Origin: JBBDQZ01 sp040905705
Lineage (GTDB): Bacteria; Bacteroidota; Rhodothermia; Balneolales; Natronogracilivirgulaceae
Direction: 5' to 3'
DNA length: 64,000 bases
Assembly (NCBI GenBank): GCA_040905705.1
Contig: JBBDQZ010000038.1
Span: 61,658-125,657, forward strand
In this document: in pieces, positions 18,458-27,423 of the stretch
Position numbering within the stretch: position 1 is the stretch's first letter
Layout of the letters: every line of letters begins with the position of its first letter
Program-made: the position numbers and the translations under genes
Notes under the pieces: generated by a model
Databases searched by the model: none
What the model saw: only the letters and a program-made list of their open reading frames with translations
Told to the model about the DNA's origin: nothing

Positions 18458-19522
18458 TTATGCATAAATATTCCACATACTTTGAATGATCGTGTTGAGT
18501 CCGGAATGAACAGCTTCCCAGCCGATGGTCTCTTTCGCCCTTGTGGATGTGGCCACAAGTTCGGCCGGATCACCGGCACGCCGATCGGTGATTTCGTACG
18601 CTATTGGTTGGCCGCAAATCTGTTCCACTTCCCGGATCACTTCCAGTACTGTATACCCACGGCCTGTGGCCAGGTTAAGTGTAAGGTCTTTATTCTCCTT
18701 TTCCAGATATTGCATGGTCCGGACATGCGCTGTGGCCAGATCATTGACGTGGATGTAATCCCGTATACAGGTGCCGTCACGGGTAGGGTAGTCCTTGCCG
18801 AAAATCTGCATCTGCTTGCGGGTTCCGGCCGCCACTTCCATGACTATGGGCAACAGATTGGCTGGATTCTGCTCTTTTCCGTTAATTCGTCCTTTGATAT
18901 CGTAACCGGCGGCATTAAAGTATCGTAGCGTGGCATAACGCAAACCCCGAAGCCGGCTGTACCATTCAAGGGTCTGCTCGATGACCAGTTTGGTATAACC
19001 GTAATAGTTCACAGGGTCGCATGGATGATTTTCGTCGACAGGAATATATTGCGGGTTTCCATAGGTGGCTGCGGAGGAGGAGAAAACGAAATTTTTGATA
19101 TCGTGTCGCATCATGGTGTTGAGCAATGTCATGGTGGCGATCAGGTTGGAACGGGTATACAGTTCAGGCTTCTCCATGGATTCACCGGCGGCTTTAAGTG
19201 CGGCGAAATGGAAGACCGAGTCGAACTTGTCGGAATCGGAACTGCCGGAGCCGGAGGCGTTTTCGTCGCTGTCCTCTGCATTGCCAGCAAGCTCACTGGC
19301 GTTGTTGACTTTGCGTTTAGCGGGACGGCCATTTTGCATCAGCCTGTCAAGCAGGGCAATATCCTGCATGTCCCCGTCTACAAGCGTGGCCCGGGCATCG
19401 ACATTTTCGCGAAGGCCGGTGGAAAAATTGTCGAGGATGGTGACCTCGTGACCGGCATCATTGAGTTCATAAACCACATGTGAACCGATATAGCCTGCAC
19501 CACCTATAACAAGTACATTCAT
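18458..19522 (-). CDS. galE: UDP-glucose 4-epimerase with an acidic Ser-rich insert
   Basis: GalE interconverts UDP-glucose and UDP-galactose for polysaccharide synthesis. The NAD-binding GGAGYIGSH (residues 7-15), the SSSAATYG segment (about 148-155) and the catalytic Tyr174/Lys178 (YGYTK) are intact. FHFAALKAAGES follows the insert. At 354 residues it is longer than the usual 330-340 because of about 35 extra residues (about 65-99), rich in Asn, Ser, Asp and Glu, placed between the strand after DMQD and the FHFAA strand. That site is a surface loop in the fold, so activity is probably kept. Confidence 0.93.
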   Translation of the reverse strand: MNVLVIGGAGYIGSHVVYELNDAGHEVTILDNFSTGLRENVDARATLVDGDMQDIALLDRLMQNGRPAKRKVNNASELAGNAEDSDENASGSGSSDSDKFDSVFHFAALKAAGESMEKPELYTRSNLIATMTLLNTMMRHDIKNFVFSSSAATYGNPQYIPVDENHPCDPVNYYGYTKLVIEQTLEWYSRLRGLRYATLRYFNAAGYDIKGRINGKEQNPANLLPIVMEVAAGTRKQMQIFGKDYPTRDGTCIRDYIHVNDLATAHVRTMQYLEKENKDLTLNLATGRGYTVLEVIREVEQICGQPIAYEITDRRAGDPAELVATSTRAKETIGWEAVHSGLNTIIQSMWNIYA

Positions 19523-19865
19523 CTCAAATTTTTTTTAATGTCGGATAATTACAAAGCAAGTTTTACGCTGCCTTCATATGCAATACAAGATACCAATACC
19601 GTGATCTAAAATCAGAGGAATAAATAGAGTCTACAGGGGTCCGTTTTGTTTTGCATTTTGCAATAAATTGGATGTTTCGTGGTATCTTCCTCCCTGATGG
19701 CTGCTTTGATTTGGAGTTTTTTCCGGCTTTTCAGACACCTTGTGCGGATGTTGACCGGCCGTGCCGGGAAATGCTGGTGGTGATGACAGGCCGGATGTTT
19801 TTGACCCGGGAAGTGATCAAAGGAAAAGTTTTTCAAACGTTCAGATAGAAAAGGATCAGGTGGAA
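19523..19865. other. Non-coding interval between galE and popT
   Basis: 343 bp with no convincing gene. It should hold the divergent promoters of galE and popT. The popT frame stays open back to 19761, but that extension has no known family content. GATC sites of the 15-bp repeat begin at the right end. Confidence 0.5.
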
Positions 19866-19955
19866 ATGGATCGTCAGAAAATAGATCGGTCGGAGTTGGA
19901 TCATTCAGGGTTGGATCAGAAGGTAGCTGATCAGGCTGATAGCGATCAAACGCAT
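19851..19955 (+). repeat. Seven 15-bp tandem units, GATC exactly every 15 bp
   Basis: GATC occurs at 19854, 19869, 19884, 19899, 19914, 19929 and 19944, a strict 15-bp period. In the popT frame each unit encodes a degenerate pentapeptide x-Asp-(Gln/Arg/His)-x-x, for example MDRQK, IDRSE, LDHSG. The first unit lies upstream of the preferred ATG at 19866. Confidence 0.85.
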
Positions 19956-21071
19956 CCCGGCGAATGGCCTTTCCTCTTTGCGAAAGGGTTTTGCATGGGC
20001 TCGGCCGATGTGGTTCCCGGCGTCAGCGGAGGGACAATGGCGCTGATTCTGGGCATTTATACCCGTCTGATTTTTGCGATAAAAAGTGTGGATATGGATG
20101 TCTTGCGCAGTGCACTCACGTTGCAATGGCGGACGGTTTTTGACCGGATTCATTGGTTGTTTCTGACGGCGGTACTTGCAGGGATAGCCGCGGCGATTTT
20201 GTTTTTTACAAAGATTGTGGCGCTGCCCGTGTTGATGCACACTCATCCTGAGATTATTTATGGCTTATTTTTTGGCCTGATAGCCGGGTCGATTGTACTG
20301 CTGCTGGGGGCCATTGGAAAATTCGGATGGAAGGAATTGCTGTTTGTGCTGATCGGTGTTGCCATTGGATTTCGAATAGTAACACTGGTTCCTGCCGCTA
20401 CCCCTGAAACTTCACTTTTTGTTTTTTTAAGTGGCAGCCTGGCTATTACGGCAATGGTTCTGCCCGGGATTTCGGGTTCGTTCATCCTTTTGATCCTGCA
20501 AAAATATGAGTACATCCTCGGCCATGTCGCGCTTTTGGGCACGGAACAGACGCTTGAAGCCATAGCCGTGCTAATTCCCTTCGGACTCGGGATGCTGGCA
20601 GGTATCGTCCTGTTTGTACGGGTGCTGTCCTGGCTCTTGAAACGGTATCATATTATAACCGTCTGTTTGCTGATCGGATTTATGGCGGGTTCGCTTTATG
20701 TGATTTGGCCGTATCAGGACAGAACATATCACGAGGTGGTGGAAACCCTTGTGATGCCGGTAAACGATCCGGAGGTAGTCGATTTATTGGAATCCGAGCC
20801 CGACAGAAACCGTCCGGAATACCGGGAAACAGGAGAGCTCATCAATCCGGCTGCGCCGGTGGATGAGCAGTTGGTGGAAGTCCGGAAAGTGCGCCGCAAG
20901 CTTGTGGCAAGCCATCCTTTTCTGCCCGACCGCAGACAGGCTTCATCCGATCCCCGTTTGCAGCAGGGTGTGGTTTCGCTGTTTGGCGGCCTGGCGATGA
21001 TGATCGCCGGATTCATTCTGGTTGGCGCCATGGGTTGGTTTATGAAAAAAAATCACCCCGGCGTAAAATAG
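19866..21071 (+). CDS. popT: DUF368 family protein, probable undecaprenyl-phosphate translocase PopT
   Basis: DUF368 proteins were shown to return undecaprenyl phosphate across the membrane for reuse in wall and polysaccharide synthesis. The signature FCMGSADVVPGVSGGTMALILGIY sits in the first membrane helix, with VLPGISGSFILLIL as the second half-repeat; around eight to ten TM segments are visible. An approximately 75-residue hydrophilic segment is inserted before the last helix. The N-terminus is a 15-bp tandem repeat. Possible starts are ATG 19866, GTG 19860 with AAGG 5 nt upstream, or ATG 19761; because the repeat crosses 19866, an upstream start is possible. Confidence 0.88.
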   Translation: MDRQKIDRSELDHSGLDQKVADQADSDQTHPGEWPFLFAKGFCMGSADVVPGVSGGTMALILGIYTRLIFAIKSVDMDVLRSALTLQWRTVFDRIHWLFLTAVLAGIAAAILFFTKIVALPVLMHTHPEIIYGLFFGLIAGSIVLLLGAIGKFGWKELLFVLIGVAIGFRIVTLVPAATPETSLFVFLSGSLAITAMVLPGISGSFILLILQKYEYILGHVALLGTEQTLEAIAVLIPFGLGMLAGIVLFVRVLSWLLKRYHIITVCLLIGFMAGSLYVIWPYQDRTYHEVVETLVMPVNDPEVVDLLESEPDRNRPEYRETGELINPAAPVDEQLVEVRKVRRKLVASHPFLPDRRQASSDPRLQQGVVSLFGGLAMMIAGFILVGAMGWFMKKNHPGVK

Positions 21072-21180
21072 GGCTAAAACATTTCGGAATGCTACCATTA
21101 ATGAGCGGGAAAAAGTGATATATTTAGAATTGATTATGGAGTGAAGCGTAGTTCTAATCACGGCATTAAACAAAAATATT

Positions 21181-22164
21181 ATGCGAAAACTAAACAGGAT
21201 TCTGGTTCCCACAGACTTCTCCGACAGCTCTCGCAAAGCTTATGCCTACGCGGAGTCGTTATTGAATGTTTTCGGTGGCCAGGTGGATATGATCAGCATT
21301 GTGCCGACATTCAAATACCTGCATGAGAGCATGAAAAAAGTCGGCTATCCATTTTCGCTGGATCATGATGTCTATCCACATATTGTTGAAGATACCGAAG
21401 AGAAAGTTCGTGAAGAGCTGACCAGGTACCTCTCCGCGGAACATCGTGGGAAAGAAGTGGTCCGGATCGGACGCAAAATCTATGAAATCATTCTCGAATA
21501 TGCGCATAAGGAAAAATATGATCTCATAGTAATGGGTGCCCAGGGAGCCCATGCCGGAAATATTATACGGGGTCATGTGACCGAAAAGGTAATCCGTTTC
21601 AGTAAAATACCGGTATTGTCGATATCGGGAACAGTAATGCCCGATGATACCGGTAATATTCTTGTGCCAACCGATTTTTCCGACTTCTCACTGAAAGCCC
21701 TGCTTCCGGCAGCTATTATGGCCGGACGGTTACAATCAAAGATCACTCTGTTTCATGTTAACGAACTTCACGGTTCAGAGCCGGAGGAGGATGACATTCC
21801 CGAAGAGGATGCCATTCGAAAATTCCGTAAAAAAGCGGCTCAAAAAGTGGAGTCGTTTCTCGCCGGGCGGCCAAAAGCCGAATTAAGGCTGGAATCAAAC
21901 GGGAACGGCAAGTTCACGTTACATCTGAAACGTGATGCGGAGTCGTTCAGCATTCTGTTGGAAACAGAGCAGGTGCGGGGAGTTTCTGCCCATTATGAAA
22001 TTGTGGATTATGCCGGAGAACATGCGGATATGATCGTGCTTGCGACCCATGGGCGTAGCGGGTTGTCGCATATATTTCTGGGCTCCACGGTCGAGAAAGT
22101 AGTTCAAAGTGCGAATATTCCGGTACTGACTATCCGGCCTGAAGAGATGATCCAACAGAGCTGA
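21181..22164 (+). CDS. Tandem universal stress protein (two UspA domains)
   Basis: The 327-residue cytosolic protein has two UspA folds, each opening with the same motif: RILVPTDFSDSS (residues about 6-17) and NILVPTDFSDFS (about 160-171). The C-terminal domain retains the ATP-binding loop (ATHGRSGLSHIFLGSTVEKVV, the G-2x-G-9x-G-S/T type). The N-terminal domain has a similar but degenerate version (GAQGAHAGNIIRGHVTEK). Double-domain Usps are common in Bacteroidota. It is 109 bp downstream of popT on the same strand, so it may have its own promoter; TATATTTA near 21119 resembles the Bacteroidota -7 element (weak). Confidence 0.93.
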   Translation: MRKLNRILVPTDFSDSSRKAYAYAESLLNVFGGQVDMISIVPTFKYLHESMKKVGYPFSLDHDVYPHIVEDTEEKVREELTRYLSAEHRGKEVVRIGRKIYEIILEYAHKEKYDLIVMGAQGAHAGNIIRGHVTEKVIRFSKIPVLSISGTVMPDDTGNILVPTDFSDFSLKALLPAAIMAGRLQSKITLFHVNELHGSEPEEDDIPEEDAIRKFRKKAAQKVESFLAGRPKAELRLESNGNGKFTLHLKRDAESFSILLETEQVRGVSAHYEIVDYAGEHADMIVLATHGRSGLSHIFLGSTVEKVVQSANIPVLTIRPEEMIQQS

Positions 22165-22536
22165 AAACCGGATGTGACAAACTCCGCACACTTTTCAGAG
22201 TTATATCCTTGCCGTTTTGCTGCCCATTCAAGGAAACCATGTCAAGGCAGCGTATGAACTTATGCCTTTCCGAAAGCATTAAAGCGCTGATATAATATGG
22301 ATGCACTTCACATGCGATTTATTATACTCACTTCGGACATCATTATACATCGACACAAAAAGCCTGCAGTTCAGAATTGAATAGCCACCGGAAATCTGAT
22401 ATATTGTTGACTTTGAACAGGGTTAGGAATAATCCTAAGAATTATCCGGCCTGAAGCCGGTCGTACACGCAGTGCAATGCAGGGCGGAACGATTCCGGTT
22501 CTTAAAACGCTTCAAAGTGTTCGGGAATTTTTCAGC
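22165..22536. other. Non-coding interval upstream of the tRNA, with two small hairpins
   Basis: 372 bp with no convincing ORF. It holds TTAGGA-ATAA-TCCTAA (22423-22438) and CCGGC-CTGAA-GCCGG (22446-22460). A TTGACT about 17 bp before TAATCC (near 22408-22436) could be a promoter for the tRNA but is not certain. Confidence 0.45.
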
Positions 22537-22609
22537 GGGCCCGTAGCTCAGTGGTTAGAGCAGTCGACTCATAATCGATTGGTCGGGGGTTCAAATCCCT
22601 CCGGGCCCA
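22537..22609 (+). tRNA. tRNA with anticodon CAT, probably tRNA-Ile2 (lysidine type), else elongator tRNA-Met
   Basis: All arms fold: acceptor GGGCCCG with CGGGCCC, D arm GCTC/GAGC, anticodon stem GTCGA/TCGAT with loop CTCATAA, and T arm GGGGG/CCCTC with loop TTCAAAT. The discriminator base is A and CCA is not encoded. The loop and variable region (ACTCATAATC, TTGGTC) closely resemble E. coli tRNA-Ile2, which is modified by TilS to read AUA; tRNA-Met is the alternative. Confidence 0.93.
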
Positions 22610-22763
22610 CTTTTAACTGCATAAGCATTTGTATCCCTATATGTTTATGATTAAGGTACAAACCCGGGTACAAACATTCCGGCTCGATTCTATTCGTTGT
22701 CCTCAAGATGTATTCTCCTGAATATCCTGAATATTCACGGGCTTGGAGGCTACTATAGTCAAT

Positions 22764-25617
22764 ATGAAAAACCCAACTCAACCCTCTGATGCTGTAAAGC
22801 GTAACATTAAAATCCTGTCCATTTTACTCCTTGCGACAGGATTTTCGCTGACGCCTCATGTATCGACGGCGCAGGGCACTTTTTACCTCGATGACAACGG
22901 AGTGACCATCCGGTGTCCCGGTGCACAGCCCGGCGAGAAGGGAATGGTGGACGAAGTGGAATACGAAGCCGTTGACCGGGACTTGTTGATTCAACGAAGA
23001 GATGAAGAGGCCGATCTGTCCAAAGTCTGTACCACGCCGGTGACTGATATGAGTCAGTTGTTTCACGATTTCGAATCTTTCAACCAGCCTATTGGAAACT
23101 GGGATGTCAGCAATGTGACCGATATGAGTGGAATGTTCAGTTATGCCAGAAATTTCAATCAACCCATCGAGGACTGGGATGTGGGCAATGTGGCCAATAT
23201 GAGTGGAATGTACCGGGAAGCCGACTCCTTCAATCAATCGATCGGGAATTGGGATGTGAGCCGTGTAACCGATATGAGTTATATGTTCTATGGAGCCGAC
23301 GTCTTCAATCAACTGATTGGTGGCTGGAATGTCAGCAATGTCATCGATATGAGTGGAATGTTCAGTTATACTCCCTCCTTCAATCAACCGATTGCCGATT
23401 GGAATGTCAGCAATGTCATCGCTATGAGTAGAATGTTCTCTCATATCGGCAATTTCGATCAACCTATTGGCGATTGGGATGTGGACAATGTGACCGATAT
23501 GAACTCAATGTTTTATAATGCCATTTTATTCAATCAACCGATTGGCGATTGGAATGTCAGCAATGTCATCGATATGAGTGGAATGTTCAGTTATGCCAGA
23601 AATTTCAATCAACCCATTGGCGATTGGGATGTGAGCAGTGTGAAAAATATGCGCGAGTTGTTCCGTGAAGCCAGCAGATTCAATCAACCCATCGAGGACT
23701 GGGATGTGGGCAATGTGGCCAATATGATTGGAATGTTCCGGGAAGCCGACTCCTTCAATCAATCGATCGGGAATTGGGATGTGAGCCGTGTAACCGATAT
23801 GAGCAGTATGTTTGCTGGAACCGACATCTTCAATCAACCGATCGGGAATTGGGATGTGAGCAATGTAACCGATATGAGTTATATGTTCAATGGAACCGAC
23901 TCTTTCAATCAACCGATTGGTGGCTGGAATGTCAGCAATGTCATCGATATGAGTGGAATGTTCAGTTATACTCCCTCCTTCAATCAACCGATTGCCGATT
24001 GGAATGTCAGCAATGTCATCGCTATGAGTAGAATGTTCTCTCATATCGGCAATTTCGATCAACCTATTGGCGATTGGGATGTGGACAATGTGACCGATAT
24101 GAACTCAATGTTTTATAATGCCATTTTATTCAATCAACCGATTGGCGATTGGAATGTCAGCAATGTCATCGATATGAGTGGAATGTTCAGTTATGCCAGA
24201 AATTTCAATCAACCCATTGGCGATTGGGATGTGAGCAGTGTGAAAAATATGCGCGAGTTGTTCCGTGAAGCCAGCAGATTCAATCAACCCATCGAGGACT
24301 GGGATGTGGGCAATGTGGCCAATATGATTGGAATGTTCCGGGAAGCCGACTCCTTCAATCAATCGATCGGGAATTGGGATGTGAGCCGTGTAACCGATAT
24401 GAGCAGTATGTTTGCTGGAACCGACTCTTTCAATCAACCCATTGGCGATTGGGATGTGAGCAATGTGACCCATATGTACGAAATGTTCCGTTATACTGCC
24501 TCTTTTAATCAGCCTATTGGCGATTGGGATGTGAGCAATGTGACCGATATGCACTTAATGTTCCATTATGCTGACTCCTTCAATCAACCTATTGGCGATT
24601 GGGATGTGAGCAATGTGACCGATATGAGCTCAATGTTTTATGGTGCCACCTCATTCAATCAACCCATCGGCGATTGGGAGGTGANNNNNNNNNNNNNNNN
24701 NNNNNNNNNNNNNNNNNNNNNNNNNNNNNNNNNNNNNNNNNNNNNNNNNNNNNNNNNNNNNNNNNNNNNNNNNNNNNNNNNNNNGCCGTGTAACCGATAT
24801 GAGTTATATGTTCAATGGAGCCGACTCCTTCAATCAACCTATCGGGAATTGGGATGTGAGCCGTGTAACCGATATGAGTTATATGTTCAATGGAGCCGAC
24901 TCCTTCAATCAACCCATTGGCGATTGGGATGTGAGCAATGTGACCTTTATGGGTTATATGTTCAATGGAGCCGGCTCTTTCAATCAACCCATCGGCGATT
25001 GGGATGTGAGCAATGTGGCCTTTATGGGTTATATGTTCAATGGAGCCGACTCCTTCAATCAACCCATCGGAGATTGGGATGTGAGCAATGTGACCTTTAT
25101 GGGTTATATGTTCAATGGAGCCGACTCCTTCAATCAACCCATCGGAGATTGGGATGTGAGCAATGTGACCGAAATGGGTTATATGTTCAGTTACACGGCC
25201 TCCTTCAATCAAGATCTCAGCACCTGGTGTGTTTCAGATATTAACTCTGAACCATCGAGCTTCTCAATCGGCAGCCCTTTAATCCCGAAATACCACCCGG
25301 TGTGGGGCACCTGTTCCGACATGAGCGACACCGGACAGCTTTCAGAAATCATAACCGAATTCGCGCTTCATCAAAATTATCCCAATCCGTTTAACCCGGA
25401 AACGCAGATCCGCTTTGCATTACCCGAGGAGGCTCATGTGAATGTGTCCGTGTATAACCTGCTTGGCCGGAGGGTTACCACGCTGGTGAATGAAAGCCGA
25501 TCGTCCGGGCGGTATGAGGTCACCTTCGACGCCTCCGGATTGTCCAGCGGTTTGTATGTCTATCACCTGCAGGCCGGCCGTTATACCGAAACCCGGCAAA
25601 TGCTGCTATTGAAATAA
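22764..25617 (+). CDS. BspA-like DUF285 repeat surface protein with T9SS C-terminal sorting domain (assembly gap inside)
   Basis: The signal peptide from ATG 22764 ends near STAQ; a TTG at 22743 is a less likely start. A short N-cap with two cysteines leads into 25-residue repeats with the core FNQPIGDWDVSNVTDM. Twenty-one complete units (23079-24653), one unit split by the N gap and five further units (24829-25203) are seen, then a degenerate last unit with Cys. From about 25370 a type IX sorting domain follows (NYPNPFNPETQI, SVYNLLGRRV, GLYVYHLQAG). The protein should be exported by T9SS and anchored outside; adhesion is the usual guess. Frames before and after the gap differ only because 100 Ns were placed there. 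Confidence 0.93.
23079..25203 (+). repeat. 75-bp tandem repeat array coding for DUF285 units
   Basis: Every unit is exactly 75 bp, starting with the codon for the first Phe. Within it, 23315-23825 and 23915-24425 are identical over 511 bp at an offset of exactly 600 bp (eight units), so a block of units was duplicated recently. Confidence 0.95.
24685..24784. other. Assembly gap of 100 N
   Basis: The run is a placeholder length. The 31 bp of the unit before it and the 44 bp after it add up to exactly one 75-bp unit and rejoin as GTG-AGC-CGT-GTA, so the true missing length should be a multiple of 75 bp. Confidence 0.95.
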
Positions 25618-26012
25618 GGAAATACAGGAGAGCTAAGTTTAAACTATCGGGAATTCCAAAAAATGGGTATATGCTTTAAATATTCAAACCATGCATCTCT
25701 TTCCCTTGGAGGCTTGGACCTGCCTTTACCTCATTGAAATGGATTCAGAACAGCTGTAGGTGTGCGGGTGCATACGGTTGACTTATTGGAGCTTATACGT
25801 TACATTCGATTGTTATTTGAAGTACAGGAAGTACATGGCCGCTTCGATCTTTGCCTAAACAACCTGGCCGGGGTCGGAGTATGAACTGCCGGGGGCCGCG
25901 TGGCTGGAGATTGAAAAACCGAAACGGAGGCCGCGCATAAGGCAAGTCTGAGATCAGTAAAGCCGGGCTGGTTCCGGGAAAACTTTTTACAAAATAAATA
26001 ATACAAAACGGT
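25618..26012. other. Non-coding interval between the surface-protein and MBL genes
   Basis: 395 bp. No ORF with credible family content or codon use was found on either strand; the longer minus-strand frame here is the shadow of the next gene. No terminator with a U-tract is evident. Confidence 0.5.
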
Positions 26013-26897
26013 ATGGGCAAGTACCTGCTTTCATTGGAATTCACTTCTCGCATGAGCCTGCAGCTGTTCCTTCTCGGTGTCATACTGACCGGGCTCTTTT
26101 TACCTGTTGAAAGGCTCCGGGCCCAGGACGCTCCACGCCTTGTCGACGAGATTCGCGCGCACGACGAGGGAGCCGCTGTCTGGTGGACCGGCCACAACGG
26201 ATGGCTGATCAAGTCCGGAGATATCCTGATCGGTACGGATCTCATACTCGAGTTCCCGGATCGTTTCGAATCGTCCCCGATCAGCGCCGAGGAGCTCGCA
26301 CCGCTGCTCGATGTCGCCTTCATCACGCACGGGCATGGCGACCATTTCGGAAGGCGCACAGTACGGATCCTGCTCGAGCATTCAGATTGTATTTTCGTTA
26401 TACCGGCGAGCTCGCTTGAAATTGCGCAAAATCTCGGAATCCCTGAAGACCGCCTCTATGTGGCTGAACCCCGGACATCATTCAGCGTGCGGGGCGTGCA
26501 TGTTGAAGCCCTGCGGGCCATTCACGGCAATGAGCGGTATACGGTTTTCTACCAGGCGAACCTGCAGGATGTCGGTTATCTCATCACGCTCAATGGTAAA
26601 ACCTTTCTGCAGCCCGGCGATTCGGTGCTACTTGAAGACCACCTCTTTACCGAGCATGTCAATGTGCTTTTCTTCTCCCCGACGGAGCACAACATGTTTA
26701 TCGACCGATCGGTCATCCTCATCAACACGCTTTCACCCGATTACATTTTCCCGCAGCATCACAGCACGATACGCTATGATGAATCGAGCCGTTTTTGGGC
26801 GAATGGCTATCCGGACGAGGTGAAGTTGCGTCTCTCCCGGCCGCTCCAGGATCGCTATTACATTATCGATCCGGGTGTCCGCATTGACATTGAGTGA
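26013..26897 (+). CDS. Exported metallo-beta-lactamase-fold hydrolase (UlaG-like group)
   Basis: The 294-residue protein has a hydrophobic export segment (LQLFLLGVILTGLFL) ending near LRAQ; an ATG at 26052 gives a tighter signal peptide. The metal site THGHGDHFG (HxHxDH) is intact, and further metal-site residues are probably in QPGDSV and PQHHST. It belongs to the L-ascorbate-6-phosphate-lactonase/Zn-hydrolase-like group rather than true beta-lactamases. The substrate is unknown. Codon use (many CTC, ATC, GCC and CGC codons) looks more GC-rich than in neighbours, a possible sign of transfer. It lies 37 bp before tRNA-Ala. Confidence 0.82.
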   Translation: MGKYLLSLEFTSRMSLQLFLLGVILTGLFLPVERLRAQDAPRLVDEIRAHDEGAAVWWTGHNGWLIKSGDILIGTDLILEFPDRFESSPISAEELAPLLDVAFITHGHGDHFGRRTVRILLEHSDCIFVIPASSLEIAQNLGIPEDRLYVAEPRTSFSVRGVHVEALRAIHGNERYTVFYQANLQDVGYLITLNGKTFLQPGDSVLLEDHLFTEHVNVLFFSPTEHNMFIDRSVILINTLSPDYIFPQHHSTIRYDESSRFWANGYPDEVKLRLSRPLQDRYYIIDPGVRIDIE

Positions 26898-26933
26898 GCG
26901 AATCACATGCCGTGTTTGGATGTTCTTGCAGAA

Positions 26934-27007
26934 GGGCCTGTAGCTCAGCCGGCTAGAGTGCTGCGTTCGCAATGCAGAGGTCGGGGGTTCGAGTCCCCCC
27001 AGGTCCA
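26934..27007 (+). tRNA. tRNA-Ala (anticodon CGC)
   Basis: Acceptor GGGCCTG pairs with CAGGTCC and includes the G3-U70 wobble pair, the identity element for alanyl-tRNA synthetase. The anticodon loop is TTCGCAA, giving CGC, which reads GCG. The D arm and the T arm (GGGGG-TTCGAGT-CCCCC) fold normally. CCA is not encoded. Confidence 0.95.
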
Positions 27008-27423
27008 CTAAACCTTTACTATTTATCTTTTGCTACTTGTTCATCTTGCATGGTTAAAACCGGATAGTACATCGCTTTTTGCTTCTTCAGCATTTAACCA
27101 GTATTAACAAGCCCATCGCATGGATCCCATCTTCTCGTAATGCTGCCGGTTCCATGCAGGCCGTCAGGGTCACGGTTATGCCGGTTACTTAGCCGGAATA
27201 ACGGGCCGCTGCTGTTTTATAGTTCATAATTTCTACACACAACCGGCTTAGATTACTTACATATGAACCGTATCACCATAATATCACTGTATCGTGCAAC
27301 CTATCGGACAACCCGATAAAAATATTTGCCTGAGACCATTTTGAATACAGAATGCCGGTAGTCCAAGATTATAAACGGAGCTTTTTACCGCCGGCTTTAC
27401 AAGATCAAAAGGAGGATGATCCA
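27008..27423. other. Non-coding interval after tRNA-Ala
   Basis: 416 bp with no convincing gene. A small hairpin TATCGG-ACAAC-CCGATA lies at 27302-27318. The right end carries AAAGGAGG (near 27409), a strong ribosome-binding site for the next gene. Confidence 0.5.

Noticed and set aside
22824..25212. Long open frames on the minus strand and in the +2 frame across the surface-protein gene
   Set aside because: They are by-products of the stop-free 75-bp repeat and have no signal peptide, family match or independent start; the plus-strand frame carries the DUF285 and T9SS domains.
25793..26359. 188-codon minus-strand ORF
   Set aside because: It is a shadow of the MBL-fold gene with low-complexity residues and no family content.
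26013..26897. Antibiotic-resistance beta-lactamase
   Set aside because: The HxHxDH motif is shared by the whole MBL superfamily; the overall pattern fits UlaG-like hydrolases, not class B beta-lactamases.
22165..27423. Possible genomic island with integrase and attachment sites
   Set aside because: No integrase, transposase or long direct repeat was found; the shared 12 bp in the two tRNAs is normal T-arm conservation.
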